The notes under the pieces were generated by a model, which saw nothing but the letters and a program-made list of their open reading frames with translations, was not told the DNA's origin and did no database searches. This document shows, in pieces, positions 24,039-34,054 of a stretch of 64,000 bases of DNA; position 1 is the stretch's first letter; every line of letters starts with the position of its first letter. This stretch comes from Ligustrum vulgare (taxonomy: Eukaryota > Streptophyta > Magnoliopsida > Lamiales > Oleaceae). The position numbers and the translations under genes were made by a program. The stretch lies in assembly GCA_963555705.1 (NCBI GenBank), contig OY743171.1:14259352-14323351 (forward strand), in the 5' to 3' direction.

Positions 24039-24049
24039 TTTATAATACT
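24039..24049 (-). promoter_or_regulatory. TATA box of the caulimovirid pregenomic promoter
   Basis: TAGTATTATAAATAGAGGCC context on the - strand, just downstream of the last large viral ORF. This is the usual place for the pregenomic promoter. Confidence 0.6.
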
Positions 24050-24317
24050 ACATTGGACACAATTACATCACTGCTTACATCATCGTCCTAACAATTTCAC
24101 AGCTTTTTTCTTTTCACCACACCCGTCCTTCTATTATTTATTACATCACATGACCCTTACATTATAGGGACACTTATCCTTCTATTTTTTGGTCTTGACA
24201 TGGCCCCTACATTGTTCTGCATTGTTGAATTAAAGTAGATCTATTAAACAGCTTCCACTTGTCCATCAATTCTGTTGGCATGTAAAACAGATCCATCAAG
24301 TGGCTTCCACCTATCCA

Positions 24318-25070
24318 TCAACTCATTTGGCATGTGGGGCAGTTCCTGGCTATGCACGCCTCTTGTAAAGTGGCAAAGTTTCCATGGATTTGATGAGTAT
24401 CAAATTTATTGATGTATTCTTGCAAGATTGTTGACTTTTCTTTTCCTCCATTAGTGAGTAGGGTCCATCCATTGTACTGGCATATGCATTTGAATTTTTT
24501 CTCATACAAGTTTTTGGCAATGTTGTAGAGAACTTTAATTCCCAACACCCTTCGGGATCTAAACCATGATCTTGTAATGTTTGGTACTGGCTTGGTATTT
24601 TTTCCAACTTCAATTTGAAAATTTCGAGCAACATACCCAATCGTGATAATATGCTCAGCAGGATAATATATCCTTCCATCAATTTCAGGACTGATCAAAT
24701 AAAATTTTAAATATATAGGTCTTCCTTGAGCAAACTTTGAAATTTCTCCTTTTAGTAAATCATCAAATTTTTCGATTTCTTTCAGATCTTTTCCTGGATA
24801 TATAAGATCCAAGAATCCATAATTAGCTGCCATTTTTGTCATGACGGGATCTCCTCCCTGAGGAACGATCAATCGTGGGTATACATGGTCTCCAGACGAA
24901 ATGTAATAGCAATCACATTCTTGAAGTTCATATATAACTTCAACAGTAGTTTTATATTCGTTTTCTTTTGGTAAAAAAGGGGAATCATCTTCCTCTTCAG
25001 CACAAATCCTGACTACCCCTTGTATGTTCATCTTTGGCATTGATTGTGATTTTTCGAGGACTGGCTTCAT
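24318..25070 (-). CDS. Caulimovirid ORF downstream of RT/RNase H, 250 aa, unknown
   Basis: Intact - strand frame in the position that the transactivator/inclusion-body gene occupies in several caulimovirid genera. I do not recognise transactivator signature residues. The product has an acidic N-terminal part, a central hydrophobic/aromatic region (GRPIYLKFYLISPE) and a Cys-rich end (CICQYNGW, CIARNCPTC). Its role is therefore unassigned. The preceding ORF (25118-25348) may be its N-terminal partner or a separate small gene. Confidence 0.6.
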   Translation of the reverse strand: MKPVLEKSQSMPKMNIQGVVRICAEEEDDSPFLPKENEYKTTVEVIYELQECDCYYISSGDHVYPRLIVPQGGDPVMTKMAANYGFLDLIYPGKDLKEIEKFDDLLKGEISKFAQGRPIYLKFYLISPEIDGRIYYPAEHIITIGYVARNFQIEVGKNTKPVPNITRSWFRSRRVLGIKVLYNIAKNLYEKKFKCICQYNGWTLLTNGGKEKSTILQEYINKFDTHQIHGNFATLQEACIARNCPTCQMS

Positions 25071-25117
25071 TTATAACAACTTTTTTGGGACTTGGTTCAT
25101 CTCTTTAAATTGTTGGT

Positions 25118-25348
25118 CTACCACTGCTTCCAGAAGATGTACCTGTTTGTATGTTTGGTATCAGCCTGTTTGGTAATCAACGATTCAAACTGAGATTCAA
25201 TCTCAATTATGTTATCGCTCAATTCTTTAGAATAATTGTGATGAAATGTTGAGATTTCCATCAATTGCTTGAAACTCCCTTGGAGAGTTTCTGCAAGTTG
25301 TTCAATGCCAAGCTTTATATTTTCAGCTTCCTCCATGAGGAAGTTCAT
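25118..25348 (-). CDS. Caulimovirid small helical ORF, 76 aa
   Basis: - strand frame between the RNase H end and the 250-aa ORF. Leu/Ile/Glu-rich with heptad-like spacing in its first 60 residues, suggesting a coiled coil. It may be an N-terminal portion of the following ORF separated by a frame break; no domain recognised. Confidence 0.45.
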   Translation of the reverse strand: MNFLMEEAENIKLGIEQLAETLQGSFKQLMEISTFHHNYSKELSDNIIEIESQFESLITKQADTKHTNRYIFWKQW

Positions 25349-25383
25349 TCACTTTTTGGCATCTATCAGGAAATTTTTTGATA

Positions 25384-26929
25384 TTATCCATCTGCAAATT
25401 CAATATTCCTGCTTAAAAAGTCTGCAAGATAATTATTAACACCTTTAATAGAGATGGCAAAAAAATCCGATCCGCCCCGTCGATCCGTCGACCCGATCCG
25501 ATCCGAAAAAATCCAGATCCGTGGATCGACGGATCGAAATTTATGTGATCAGCCCCGATCCGAAAATTCACGGAGCGGATTTGGATCGGGGCTGATCCGA
25601 TCCGCCCCGATCCGCGATCCGACATTTTTTTTAATATAATTTTTTTATCATGTATAAAAATCTAATATGTAAATTTTGTAGCAAACTTTAATTTCTGGGA
25701 ATAACCTGTAATCTTTGCATTTTAAAGAAAACACATTTTTCATGTTCTTCATTTAAAGAAATAATTTCAATAAGTGATGGCAAAAAAACTCGATCTGTTG
25801 AATCGGCGAATCGGCCTCTATACGTCTCGTTTCAATAAAATAAATAAAATTTAATAAAACAAATATTTTTTCTAAATTTTTTTAAAAGATTTAATTTAAA
25901 ATATATTTAAAAAAATTAAAAAAATAAAAATAAAATAAAAAAATAATTCGGCGAATCGGTCCACGGATCGGTGGACCGATCCGCCCCGACCTGACCCAAA
26001 ATTTGACGGATCGCGGGGCGGATCCGGATCGGGGCAAAAATATTCGGGGCGGGGCGGATCGGGGTCCGACCCACCCCGTTGCCAACACTAACCTTTAATA
26101 TGAACTATATCAAAATTATAAAATGCCAAACAGGCTTGCCATCTATGGAGTCTTCTATATTGAGGTTCTGGTGGTAATTTATTTTTTACTAAACCTGCAA
26201 CTTGAGAATTATCAGTTTCAACAATAAATTTCTTAGATAATAAAAACAATGAAAACTTCTTTATTCCTCTGATGATTGCTAACAGTTCTTTCTCATGAGT
26301 AGTATACTTTATTTCTGCTTGATTAAACATTCTAATTGAGTATCTACAAGTTTCATTAAGATCTATTTTTAATATTGCTGGCCAAAACTTATCCGAGGCA
26401 TCAATATTAACTATCAGATTATCTTTTTCATCTGGTAATCTTAATTTTGGTAAATTTTTACATTCTTCTTTTAGTGATTTGACAATTTCTGTATGTTCGT
26501 CACTCCATCCTTTGGTATTTGTTTTCCTGAGTAAAATTTGAATTTTATGTCTCTTTTTTAATAGATTTTCAATAAATCCTTCTGCATAATTTAAATATCC
26601 TAAAAAATTTTGTATTTGTTCTTTTGTTTCTAATTTGTCTGGAAAACTTTCTATCTTTTTAGATATATGAGTTTGTAATTTTATCCCCCTTTTATCTATT
26701 GATAATTCAAGAAAATCAATTTCTTGTTTTTCTATTATAACTTTATTTTTTGAAAGAACAATTCCTTCTTTTTTGCATTCATTTATAAATTTAATTAAAT
26801 GGTTTCTACGTTCTTCTCTATAATTAGAACATATTAATATATCATCGACATAGACAAATAAGAATTCATTTAATTTTCTAAATATGTTATCCATTCTTCT
26901 TCGATATATTTGTTGTGCATTTTTTAAAC
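25384..26929 (-). pseudogene. Caulimovirid RT (C-terminal half) and RNase H, interrupted by a hAT element
   Basis: The - strand frame enters RT just before the palm motif (FVYVDDILICSN at the start of the readable part). It continues through the connection and RNase H, with INIDASD-like and THEKELLAIIRGIKKF segments, VETDNSQVAGL, and a RRLHRWQACLAFY segment typical of caulimovirids. The frame runs into the hAT insertion at 26090. The last RNase H residues lie on the other side (25384-25440), ending at TAA. The first half of RT is missing at 26929, where Athila sequence begins. This domain settles the family assignment. Confidence 0.93.
25449..26090. mobile_element. Non-autonomous hAT-like element inside the viral RNase H
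   Basis: 642 bp. Ends are TAGAGATGGCAA and TTGCCAACACTA (TIR with two mismatches), with an 8-bp TSD ACCTTTAA (25441-25448, 26091-26098). Both features match the hAT superfamily. Both ends are packed with reiterated GATCCG/CCGATCCG motifs. An internal GTGATGGCAAAAAAACTCGA near 25774 resembles the left end again, suggesting an internal duplication or nested copy. No transposase. Confidence 0.8.
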
Positions 26930-28426
26930 TGATAAGTGTATTTTATACACTTATTTGTATGTCTAAATTAGGTGTAATTATTGTCGTTTTGGAATATTTG
27001 CTATTTAATTTATGTTTATCATTTACTTTTCAGAAAATATCCCAAAAGAAGAAGAACGATGAAGTCAATGGAAAAAGGACACAATTGGATGTTAATTGGA
27101 GCTAAATTGGACAAGTGAGGAGTTTGTGACAACAATCGGGAAACATGCGTGGTGCCAAAGTGAAGAAATCAAAGGTTGGAGGAACGAATTGAAGGATATG
27201 AGAGCTTAAATGGGAAAATCAAGAAGAAGATAAAGTTTGGGGACTAAATTGCAACAATTGAAAGTTGAGGATTGAAGGTGCAATTAAAAGTCAGGGACTA
27301 AATTGTACAGTCGAGAAAAGAGGAAGTCGCGATCGCTGGATACGATCTACGCGATCGCGAGATGGTACAAATTCTTAACCCGAGAGTTTTTAACGTCTAC
27401 CACGCGATCGCTAGAGGTTCTACCACCGCGGTTGTCCGACTGGGCCGCAGATCAGATTTTTCTCGCGATTTTTAACAGGCTTTGGGCTATTTTACCTAGG
27501 TTTTCTCAAAAACCTATATATACAACATAAGAGGCACGAAAATCAGACCTTTGCCTCTTCAAAAGAACGAGCCACAACTGAGAATTCAACATCAAATCCT
27601 TGGAGATTCCAACATCGCAGAGGGGCGTGAATTGAAAACAATTGAAGAATTGATGATTGGTGCAATCTTTCCATTCTTTATATTGTTTTTCAATGAACGT
27701 TTATTTTTACTGTTTTTGTTATTTCATGATGATGTGTAACTAATTTTAACGTTGGGATGAACGATGTAACCTAGTTAATTATTTTAATGCCATATTCCTT
27801 GTTTTAACGCTTTGTTGCATGTATTGATTTATTATTGTTTGTAATGCTTGAATTGCTTGATCACCAATTCATAATTTATTGAGTTATTTCCATAATCCGA
27901 GAGGTGAGTTAATAATTTAGAACGTGGTAATAAGTCCAGTAATTGAACAAGAGATAGAGATATACTCGTGTTATTATTGCGGTCGTGTGTGAATTCTTGT
28001 GTGTTATGCATCTAGATAAGGAATATTCGGACCTTCTGTAGAGATACATGGTTGACTAATTTAGGTAGAATTTATTTAAACTCGAGAGAGGAATTTCAAG
28101 TTAAATTAGTGAATTCGACCGAATGCATAATTAGGAAATAAAACATGGAATTGGAGTTAATTTAATTGGTTAGGTGAAATCGGGATTCCCAACTATTTTA
28201 CAATCGTATTTAATAACAAAAGCAATTTCGCAATTTTATTTCTTTAGTTTAATTTATTACTTTTAGTTTTCAATCACAAATTCTATTTCGTCTGTTCAAA
28301 TAAAGTTAGAACTAAAACATTTCGGTACTTAGTAAACAGTCCTTGTGGGAACGATAATCCGGACTCTAAGGTCCACTTTATTACTTGATTGTGATATCGT
28401 ACACTTGCGATCTCAAATGCACAACA
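26930..28426 (+). repeat. Athila-type LTR 1
   Basis: Starts TGATAAGTGTATTTTATACA and ends AAATGCACAACA. The U3 region has three GCGATCGC palindromes (27329, 27351, 27404) lying 100-190 bp upstream of a TATA box at 27515-27522 (CTATATATACAAC). Confidence 0.93.
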
Positions 28427-28432
28427 AGTTTT

Positions 28433-28450
28433 TGGTGCCGTTTCCGGGGA
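28433..28450 (+). other. tRNA-Asp-type primer binding site
   Basis: TGGTGCCGTTTCCGGGGA just after LTR 1, the form characteristic of Athila elements. The second copy at 37273-37290 reads TGGTGCCGTTGCCGGGGA. Confidence 0.85.
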
Positions 28451-28560
28451 CTGTTAATTAATATCGATACCCATTAGTTCTTATTTTACTTTGAACTTTA
28501 TTTTGCTTATTTTTATCTTTATTTTCAGTTTTTGTTTTTAATTAGTGTTTTATTTAATTT

Positions 28561-31047
28561 ATGTTAAGAAGGACTAAGTCATTCGATTTGCTTCCTTTTG
28601 ATACAGAAATTGAACGCACCTTTCGACAGAGGCGTAGACAACAGTTGGAAGCGAATCAAGAAACTGACTTAGCCATGGCAGATAACATAACGCAAGATAA
28701 TCAGGGAAATCAACAAAATCTGCCAGCAGCTGTAAATGGACAGCAACAAAATCATGGAAGGCGCATTTTGCGAGACTACATGGTTCCTCCTGTGGGGAAC
28801 ATTGGAACCTGCATAGTACCTCCTGCAATCCAAGCTAACAATTTTGAGATCAAAACCTCTTTGATCTCACTGATCCAAAACTCATGTGTTTTCCATGGAT
28901 TGCCGACTGAAGATCCTCATGCACATCTTCGATCCTTTTTGGAATTGTGTGAAATGCAGCGCATGAATGGAGTTTCAGAAGATGTTGTGAAATTGAAGTT
29001 ATTTTCATTCTCTTTGGCAGACAAAACTAAAGCTAAGTTCTACACTTTTCCCCTACATACAATCACGACTTTTGAAATTATGAGTCAGAAATTTGTAAAT
29101 AAATTTTTCCCACCTGGCCGCATGTCAAAGCTAAGGCGTGAGATTTTATCATTCTGTCAACAGCCTGGGGAATCAATTTTTGAGGCTTGGGAAAGGTTCA
29201 ACGAACTCATCAGACAGTGTCCTACACATGGAATCGCTGATTGGATACTAGTTCAAACATTCTACAACGGGCTAACAAATGAAAACAAGAAGTACGCCGA
29301 CTCAGCAGCTGGAGGATCAGTAATGGATATGACATATGAAGAAGCTTCTGAGATTTTTGAGAAGATGGCTGTGAACAGTTACCAATGGTACTCAGATAGA
29401 TCTACACCAAAGTCTGGAGGAATTGTTGCAGTTAATGAGATTACAGCATTAAATGCTAAGCTGGATGCCTTAACAAGGAAAATCGACAGTATGGGTGTGC
29501 AGCCAGTGAATTCAGTTCATACAACTTTGTGTGATTTTTGTTTTGAAAATCACGCGATAAATTTCTGCCCACTTCAACAAAATCAATCAAACCCGGAGCA
29601 AGTCAATTTCATGGGCAACAGGATGGTCCTTATTCACAAACCTACAACCCAGAATGGAAGAACCACCCCAACTTCTCCTGGTCTAATAATCAAAATGTTC
29701 AGCATCCGCCTGGATTTTAGCAACAGCAACAATCTCAGAAAAACATATCCGAAAACATAGAACTGTTAATTCAGCTGGTCAAGGGTCAGAATGGTGAGAT
29801 AATGAATCAAGCTGCTGAAATAAAAAATTTGAAGAAACAGATGGGAGAGCTGGCAGCAAGCAGTTCAATAAGGCATCCTGGACAGTTACCAAGCAACACT
29901 GAAATGAACCCTCGTGAGCATGTTAATGCAATAACAACCAGAAGCGGGGTTCAGTTATCCGAAGTGACTGCAGAGGAATATGAAAAGCAGAAGAGCCAAA
30001 AGAAAGATGAGGTAGAAGAGGAAAAAGGTGAAAAAGAACAGAGGTCGACTCCTGAAGTTCAAGAAAAAGTCGAAGAAGAAGTTCGAGTTCGACCACCAGT
30101 CAAAGCTTATGTGCCCCCCAGTTCCTTATCCACAACGATTGATAAAGCATAAGTTGGAGCAGCAGTTTGGAAACTTTTTGGAAATATTCAAGAAACTGCA
30201 CATAAATATTCCTTTTGCCGAAGCCTTGGCCCAAATGCCCCTCTACTTAAAGTTTATGAAGGAGATGCTGTCAAACAAAAGAAAGTTGGTTGATTTTGAG
30301 ATAGTAGCACTGAGTGAGGAGTGCAGCGCCATACTTCAAAAGAAATTACCACAAAAATTGACCGATCCAGGGAGTTTCTCTATCCCTTGCACTATTGGTA
30401 ATTTCACTTTTGATAATGTATTGTGTGACTTAGGGGCTACTGTTAACCTAATGCCTTTGTCTGTATACAGGAAACTTGGTTTGGGGGAGCCTAAACCAAC
30501 AAATATCACACTAAAGCTTGCTAACAGGTCTATACAGTATCCATATGGGATAGTGGAGAACGTGATTGTGAAAGTGGACAAGTTCTTCTTTCCAGTTGAC
30601 TTTGTGATCCTTGATATGGAGGAGGACTCTCAGATGCCCCTGATATTTGGAAGACCATTTCTTGCTACAGGGCGAGCTCTCATAGACATCGAAAAAGGGG
30701 AAATCATTTTTCGAGTCGAGCATGAACAAGTCAGTTTCAGCATCAAGCCAAGACAGGATCTCGAATATCTAAAGGAAAGTTGCTTCAAGGTGGAAGGAGT
30801 AATTCAGAAACCAGAAGAAAATGAGAAGCAAGGGATTAAGTTCGAGGAGGATCAAACCACAAAATATGATTTCGTAAAGGAAAAAGATGGATGGAGGGAC
30901 AAAAAGGAAGAAAAACCGAACATCCCTCAACAATTGGCTAAAAGTGAGGCTTTGGAATTCAAGAAAGTGAGAAAACGAATGGAGATATGCAAGGCAGGGA
31001 ATTGCAAGAAATGCAAAGCCTCAAGAGGATCATTCAAGCATCCATGA
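28561..31047 (+). pseudogene. gag: Athila-type gag-protease, frameshifted
   Basis: The start ATG at 28561 (MLRRTKSFDLLPFDTEIERT) is shared with the second copy at 37401. The gag domain reads FHGLPTEDPHAHLRSFLELC, FFPPGRMSKLRREILSF and FEAWERFNELIRQCP. A weak zinc-knuckle remnant is CDFCFENHAINFCP. One frame change near 29610 and a second in the C run near 30113 break the ORF. Beyond that an aspartic protease is readable (CDLGATVNLMPLSVYRKLG, later LIFGRPFLATGRALIDIEKG), with the usual DxGA motif as DLGA. The frame stops at 31047 and pol does not follow. Confidence 0.9.
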
Positions 31048-34000
31048 TAAAGAAGTGCAAAAAGTCGAGCTTTAGACTTAAAACGGAGCGCTTGTTGGGA
31101 GGCAACCCGACCTTTCTTCCCTTTTATTTATTACGCTTTCATAATTTATTTATTTACTGAATTTTAGATATATGCATGGTAGGAAAATTGTTTGGGTGTT
31201 TTGCATGTTCATGTTAAGGACACTTTTGCATATTAGTCTATTATTGCATATTTAGTAACGTTTTTGATTTTGCATGTTTACATTAGGCTAGGTTTCTATC
31301 GTCATTCCAGACTCACACACACTAGTTTGAATCATGAAGTTAATGTTTGGAAAATCATTACATCAATCATGAAGTGATTAGGGGGATAAAAACGATTTTG
31401 AAAATCAAAAATAGGAAAAAATTTCAGTACTGCCGTGTACTAAGAGATCGCGTACCAATAGGCTTCGGCGATCGCGACTTTGCATTAAAAAATCAACAGA
31501 TTTTTAAACCTTGAACCACGCGATCGCTGGCACTCCAGCCAGGCGATCGCGTGGCTGTACTGAGAGTAAAATCAGCAGTTTAAGTGTTGTGCCTCATGTT
31601 TTCAATTTCAAACATTATAAACTCGTTTTCTCTCCCATAATCACCTCATATTTGATCTTACATTTTGTGTGCATGTCATCAACACCTAGTTGTATCAATA
31701 TCATTGCTATTTCCCGCATCCAAATCAATCAAAGGTATGTAATTCTTCACTTGAAACATACTTTACTCAAATTTATGAAACTTTCTTTTAGATTTCGAAT
31801 AATTGGAATTGTGAATTGTGAAGAAGGGGCTTAAGCTAGTTGTTGGAGTTTGTGATTTGTGGTTTAGTAGACAAAAAAAAATTTGGGTTCATTCATGCCT
31901 CCAACCCTATGCATATCCATTGATTTTTGCAATGCCCATATAGTGTTTGATGAAATGCCACAAAGACATTCTTGTGCTAATTTTAGAGATTCTTCCGAGC
32001 TTTTATCTTCATGGCATGGTTATCATTGAGTAAGTGTGTTTAGTTCACGAATTAGTACACTACATGGCATTAAATCCATTAAAACAATGTTTGCACCATG
32101 ACAGACTCATTGCAAGGCCACTGCAGGCCATTGCACCTGAAAATCAACTCACGTCACCAACTTTGCCATAGTTTTACATGACCCTATAGAACTCCAAATG
32201 ACCTAAATTTTTAATATGTTGTAGACCATGCTGTGAACTTTAACATATCAAAATATGGCTGGGAAAAAGTTGTGTTTTTCTAGGTTATATCAAGGCTTGA
32301 ATATGTGTGGTCTACCATTGTTGAAAATTAAAAAATTGTGCTTTAACTTTAGTTTGGGGGTGTGGTACTGAACTTCCATTATTTCTTATTGGTGTTTATG
32401 ACTTCTGATGTTAATTATTTCTTATTTGCAGGGAAAACACCAGTCAAAACACGCCAACCCAATTTGAACAATACAAACAAAGGGTCGATTCATCCAATGC
32501 AGTGCTACAAGAAGCTTCAAAGAAATACATCCTCTACACTTGGGAAGTTCTCGTTCTCGTTCTCTTTTCTTTGTCTCGTTTTACATTGATGAATCTTTTT
32601 GACAAACATTGCGGACAATGTCTCCTTCTAGTTTAGGGGTGGAAAATCTTACACTTTAAAAAAAATTGCTTCTATATTCATAATATTCATTATATGCTTC
32701 CATTCGATTTTATTGGGATTAAAAAAAAAATTGAAAACTTTGTTAACATATTTATTGCCTAAGATATAGTATGAATCAATTTGTGCTTAGGTTTGAAAAT
32801 TGGACAACATGAAAGCATGAATTTATTTTGAACTAGTTATATTTTGCTAGATTCCATATTTATTGCTCACATAGCCAGTGTTGGATAATTGCTTGTGTGA
32901 GGGATTTTGTTTAATACATGTGGGGCATATTTTATGCAATTTGAACTTAGATTGTTAGACATCCCACCCCTAAATTAGAACCAATCATGCTAAAAGGCAA
33001 GTTTGGGGGTAAAATGGTTGGAATATGTGTGTATTGACGGGTTGGATATCTGTGGTTCTTGGTTTTTCACTTTAGTCATTACAGTTTGGTCAACGGGTAT
33101 AAACCATTTCCAGCATAAAAACAGAAAAATGCTGAAGGTCTTATTCCGCTCTTCAAATGCCTTTTTGACTCGAGTAAGTAAGTCCGAGGGGTCTTTCAAA
33201 CCTGGTGCCCTAAAGCCAACTGGCTTGGGAGTCATCGACCTAAAACTCGCTACAGGGATCAATTAGAAAGCAAGTACGGAGAGTGGAGTTACACATAAGA
33301 CATTATAACATCTTTAACTTTTCTGTTTAAGCCTTTATGACTCGGGCAAGTACGTCTGAGGGGTTCTTTGAACCTGGTACCCTAAAGCCAACTGGTTTGA
33401 GAGTTGTCGATCTGAAAGCCCGCTACAGGGGTCATATAGAAAGCAAGTATGAAAAGTTCTGCACAAAGATGGTAAAAGACAGGGACAATCAAAAGAAAAA
33501 GTCGTCCAATAAAAAAAAAATAAAAAAAATAAAAAAACTATTGTATGGTATAAGCTTTGTTGACTGAGTTGTGGTGGTTAAGGTTGTAGAATTGGGGTCT
33601 ACTTTCTTTTGATTTGTCATGCACGCATATTTCTGATTCAGACTACCTTGTGTGGAAAAAACAAAGAATATTTTTAGAACCCACATAGATAGAAATCCGG
33701 GATATGTGAGAGAAAAGCAGAAAGTGGTGATCATCCATGAGCGTTGAAAGGAATTTTATTAGAAATCATAGATTGACCACATGGAATTCGGGCCGGATTA
33801 TGCATAATGAGCCACACAGTATGAGCACATCTTTTGCATAAGTATGTGTTTGACATTGGCTATTCACACACACACTTGAAATTCCGACAGACATAACTAG
33901 AAAATTATTTTCCATTGTTGTTCATGACTCTTGCTTAAAGCTTGAATTGATTTGGACTATGGAGGCATATGGTAAACATGTTGACACAACAAAAATATTT

Positions 34001-34054
34001 GATAGTTTAGTTTACATTGTTCGAGGACGAACAATAGTTCTAGTTTGGGGTATT
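31048..34054 (+). other. Athila-type 3' internal non-coding region lacking pol
   Basis: It begins with GAGCGCTTGTTGGGAGGCAA-like sequence, which in Athila elements normally follows integrase (family knowledge). RT, RNase H and integrase are therefore deleted, not diverged. No env-like frame is visible. Three further GCGATCGC sites lie at 31468, 31520 and 31543. Duplicated phrases around 33170-33260 and 33330-33425 (AAGCCAACTGG) form a partial internal repeat. Confidence 0.75.
34041..34054 (+). other. Polypurine tract before Athila LTR 2
   Basis: AGTTTGGGGTATT directly precedes the LTR start TGATAAG. Confidence 0.75.

Larger units (their letters stand above)
22679..24317 (-). promoter_or_regulatory. 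Caulimovirid intergenic region with pregenomic promoter and leader
   Basis: Non-coding viral region between the unknown ORF (24318-25070) and the small-ORF cluster. On the - strand it has a TATA element at about 24039-24049 (TATTATAAATA) and an AATAAA at 23912-23917, about 125 bp downstream. That spacing fits a terminally redundant pararetroviral RNA, whose poly(A) signal lies a little beyond the transcription start (established knowledge). The downstream leader is interrupted by a 929-bp insertion. Confidence 0.65.

Noticed and set aside
27329..27411. GCGATCGC as the cyanobacterial HIP1 motif, hence contamination
   Set aside because: The sites lie in a plant Athila LTR with plant TSD-bearing neighbours, and they repeat in both LTRs.
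28574..28828. 84-aa - strand ORF opposite gag (also 37414-37668)
   Set aside because: Shadow of the gag start, repeated only because gag is repeated.
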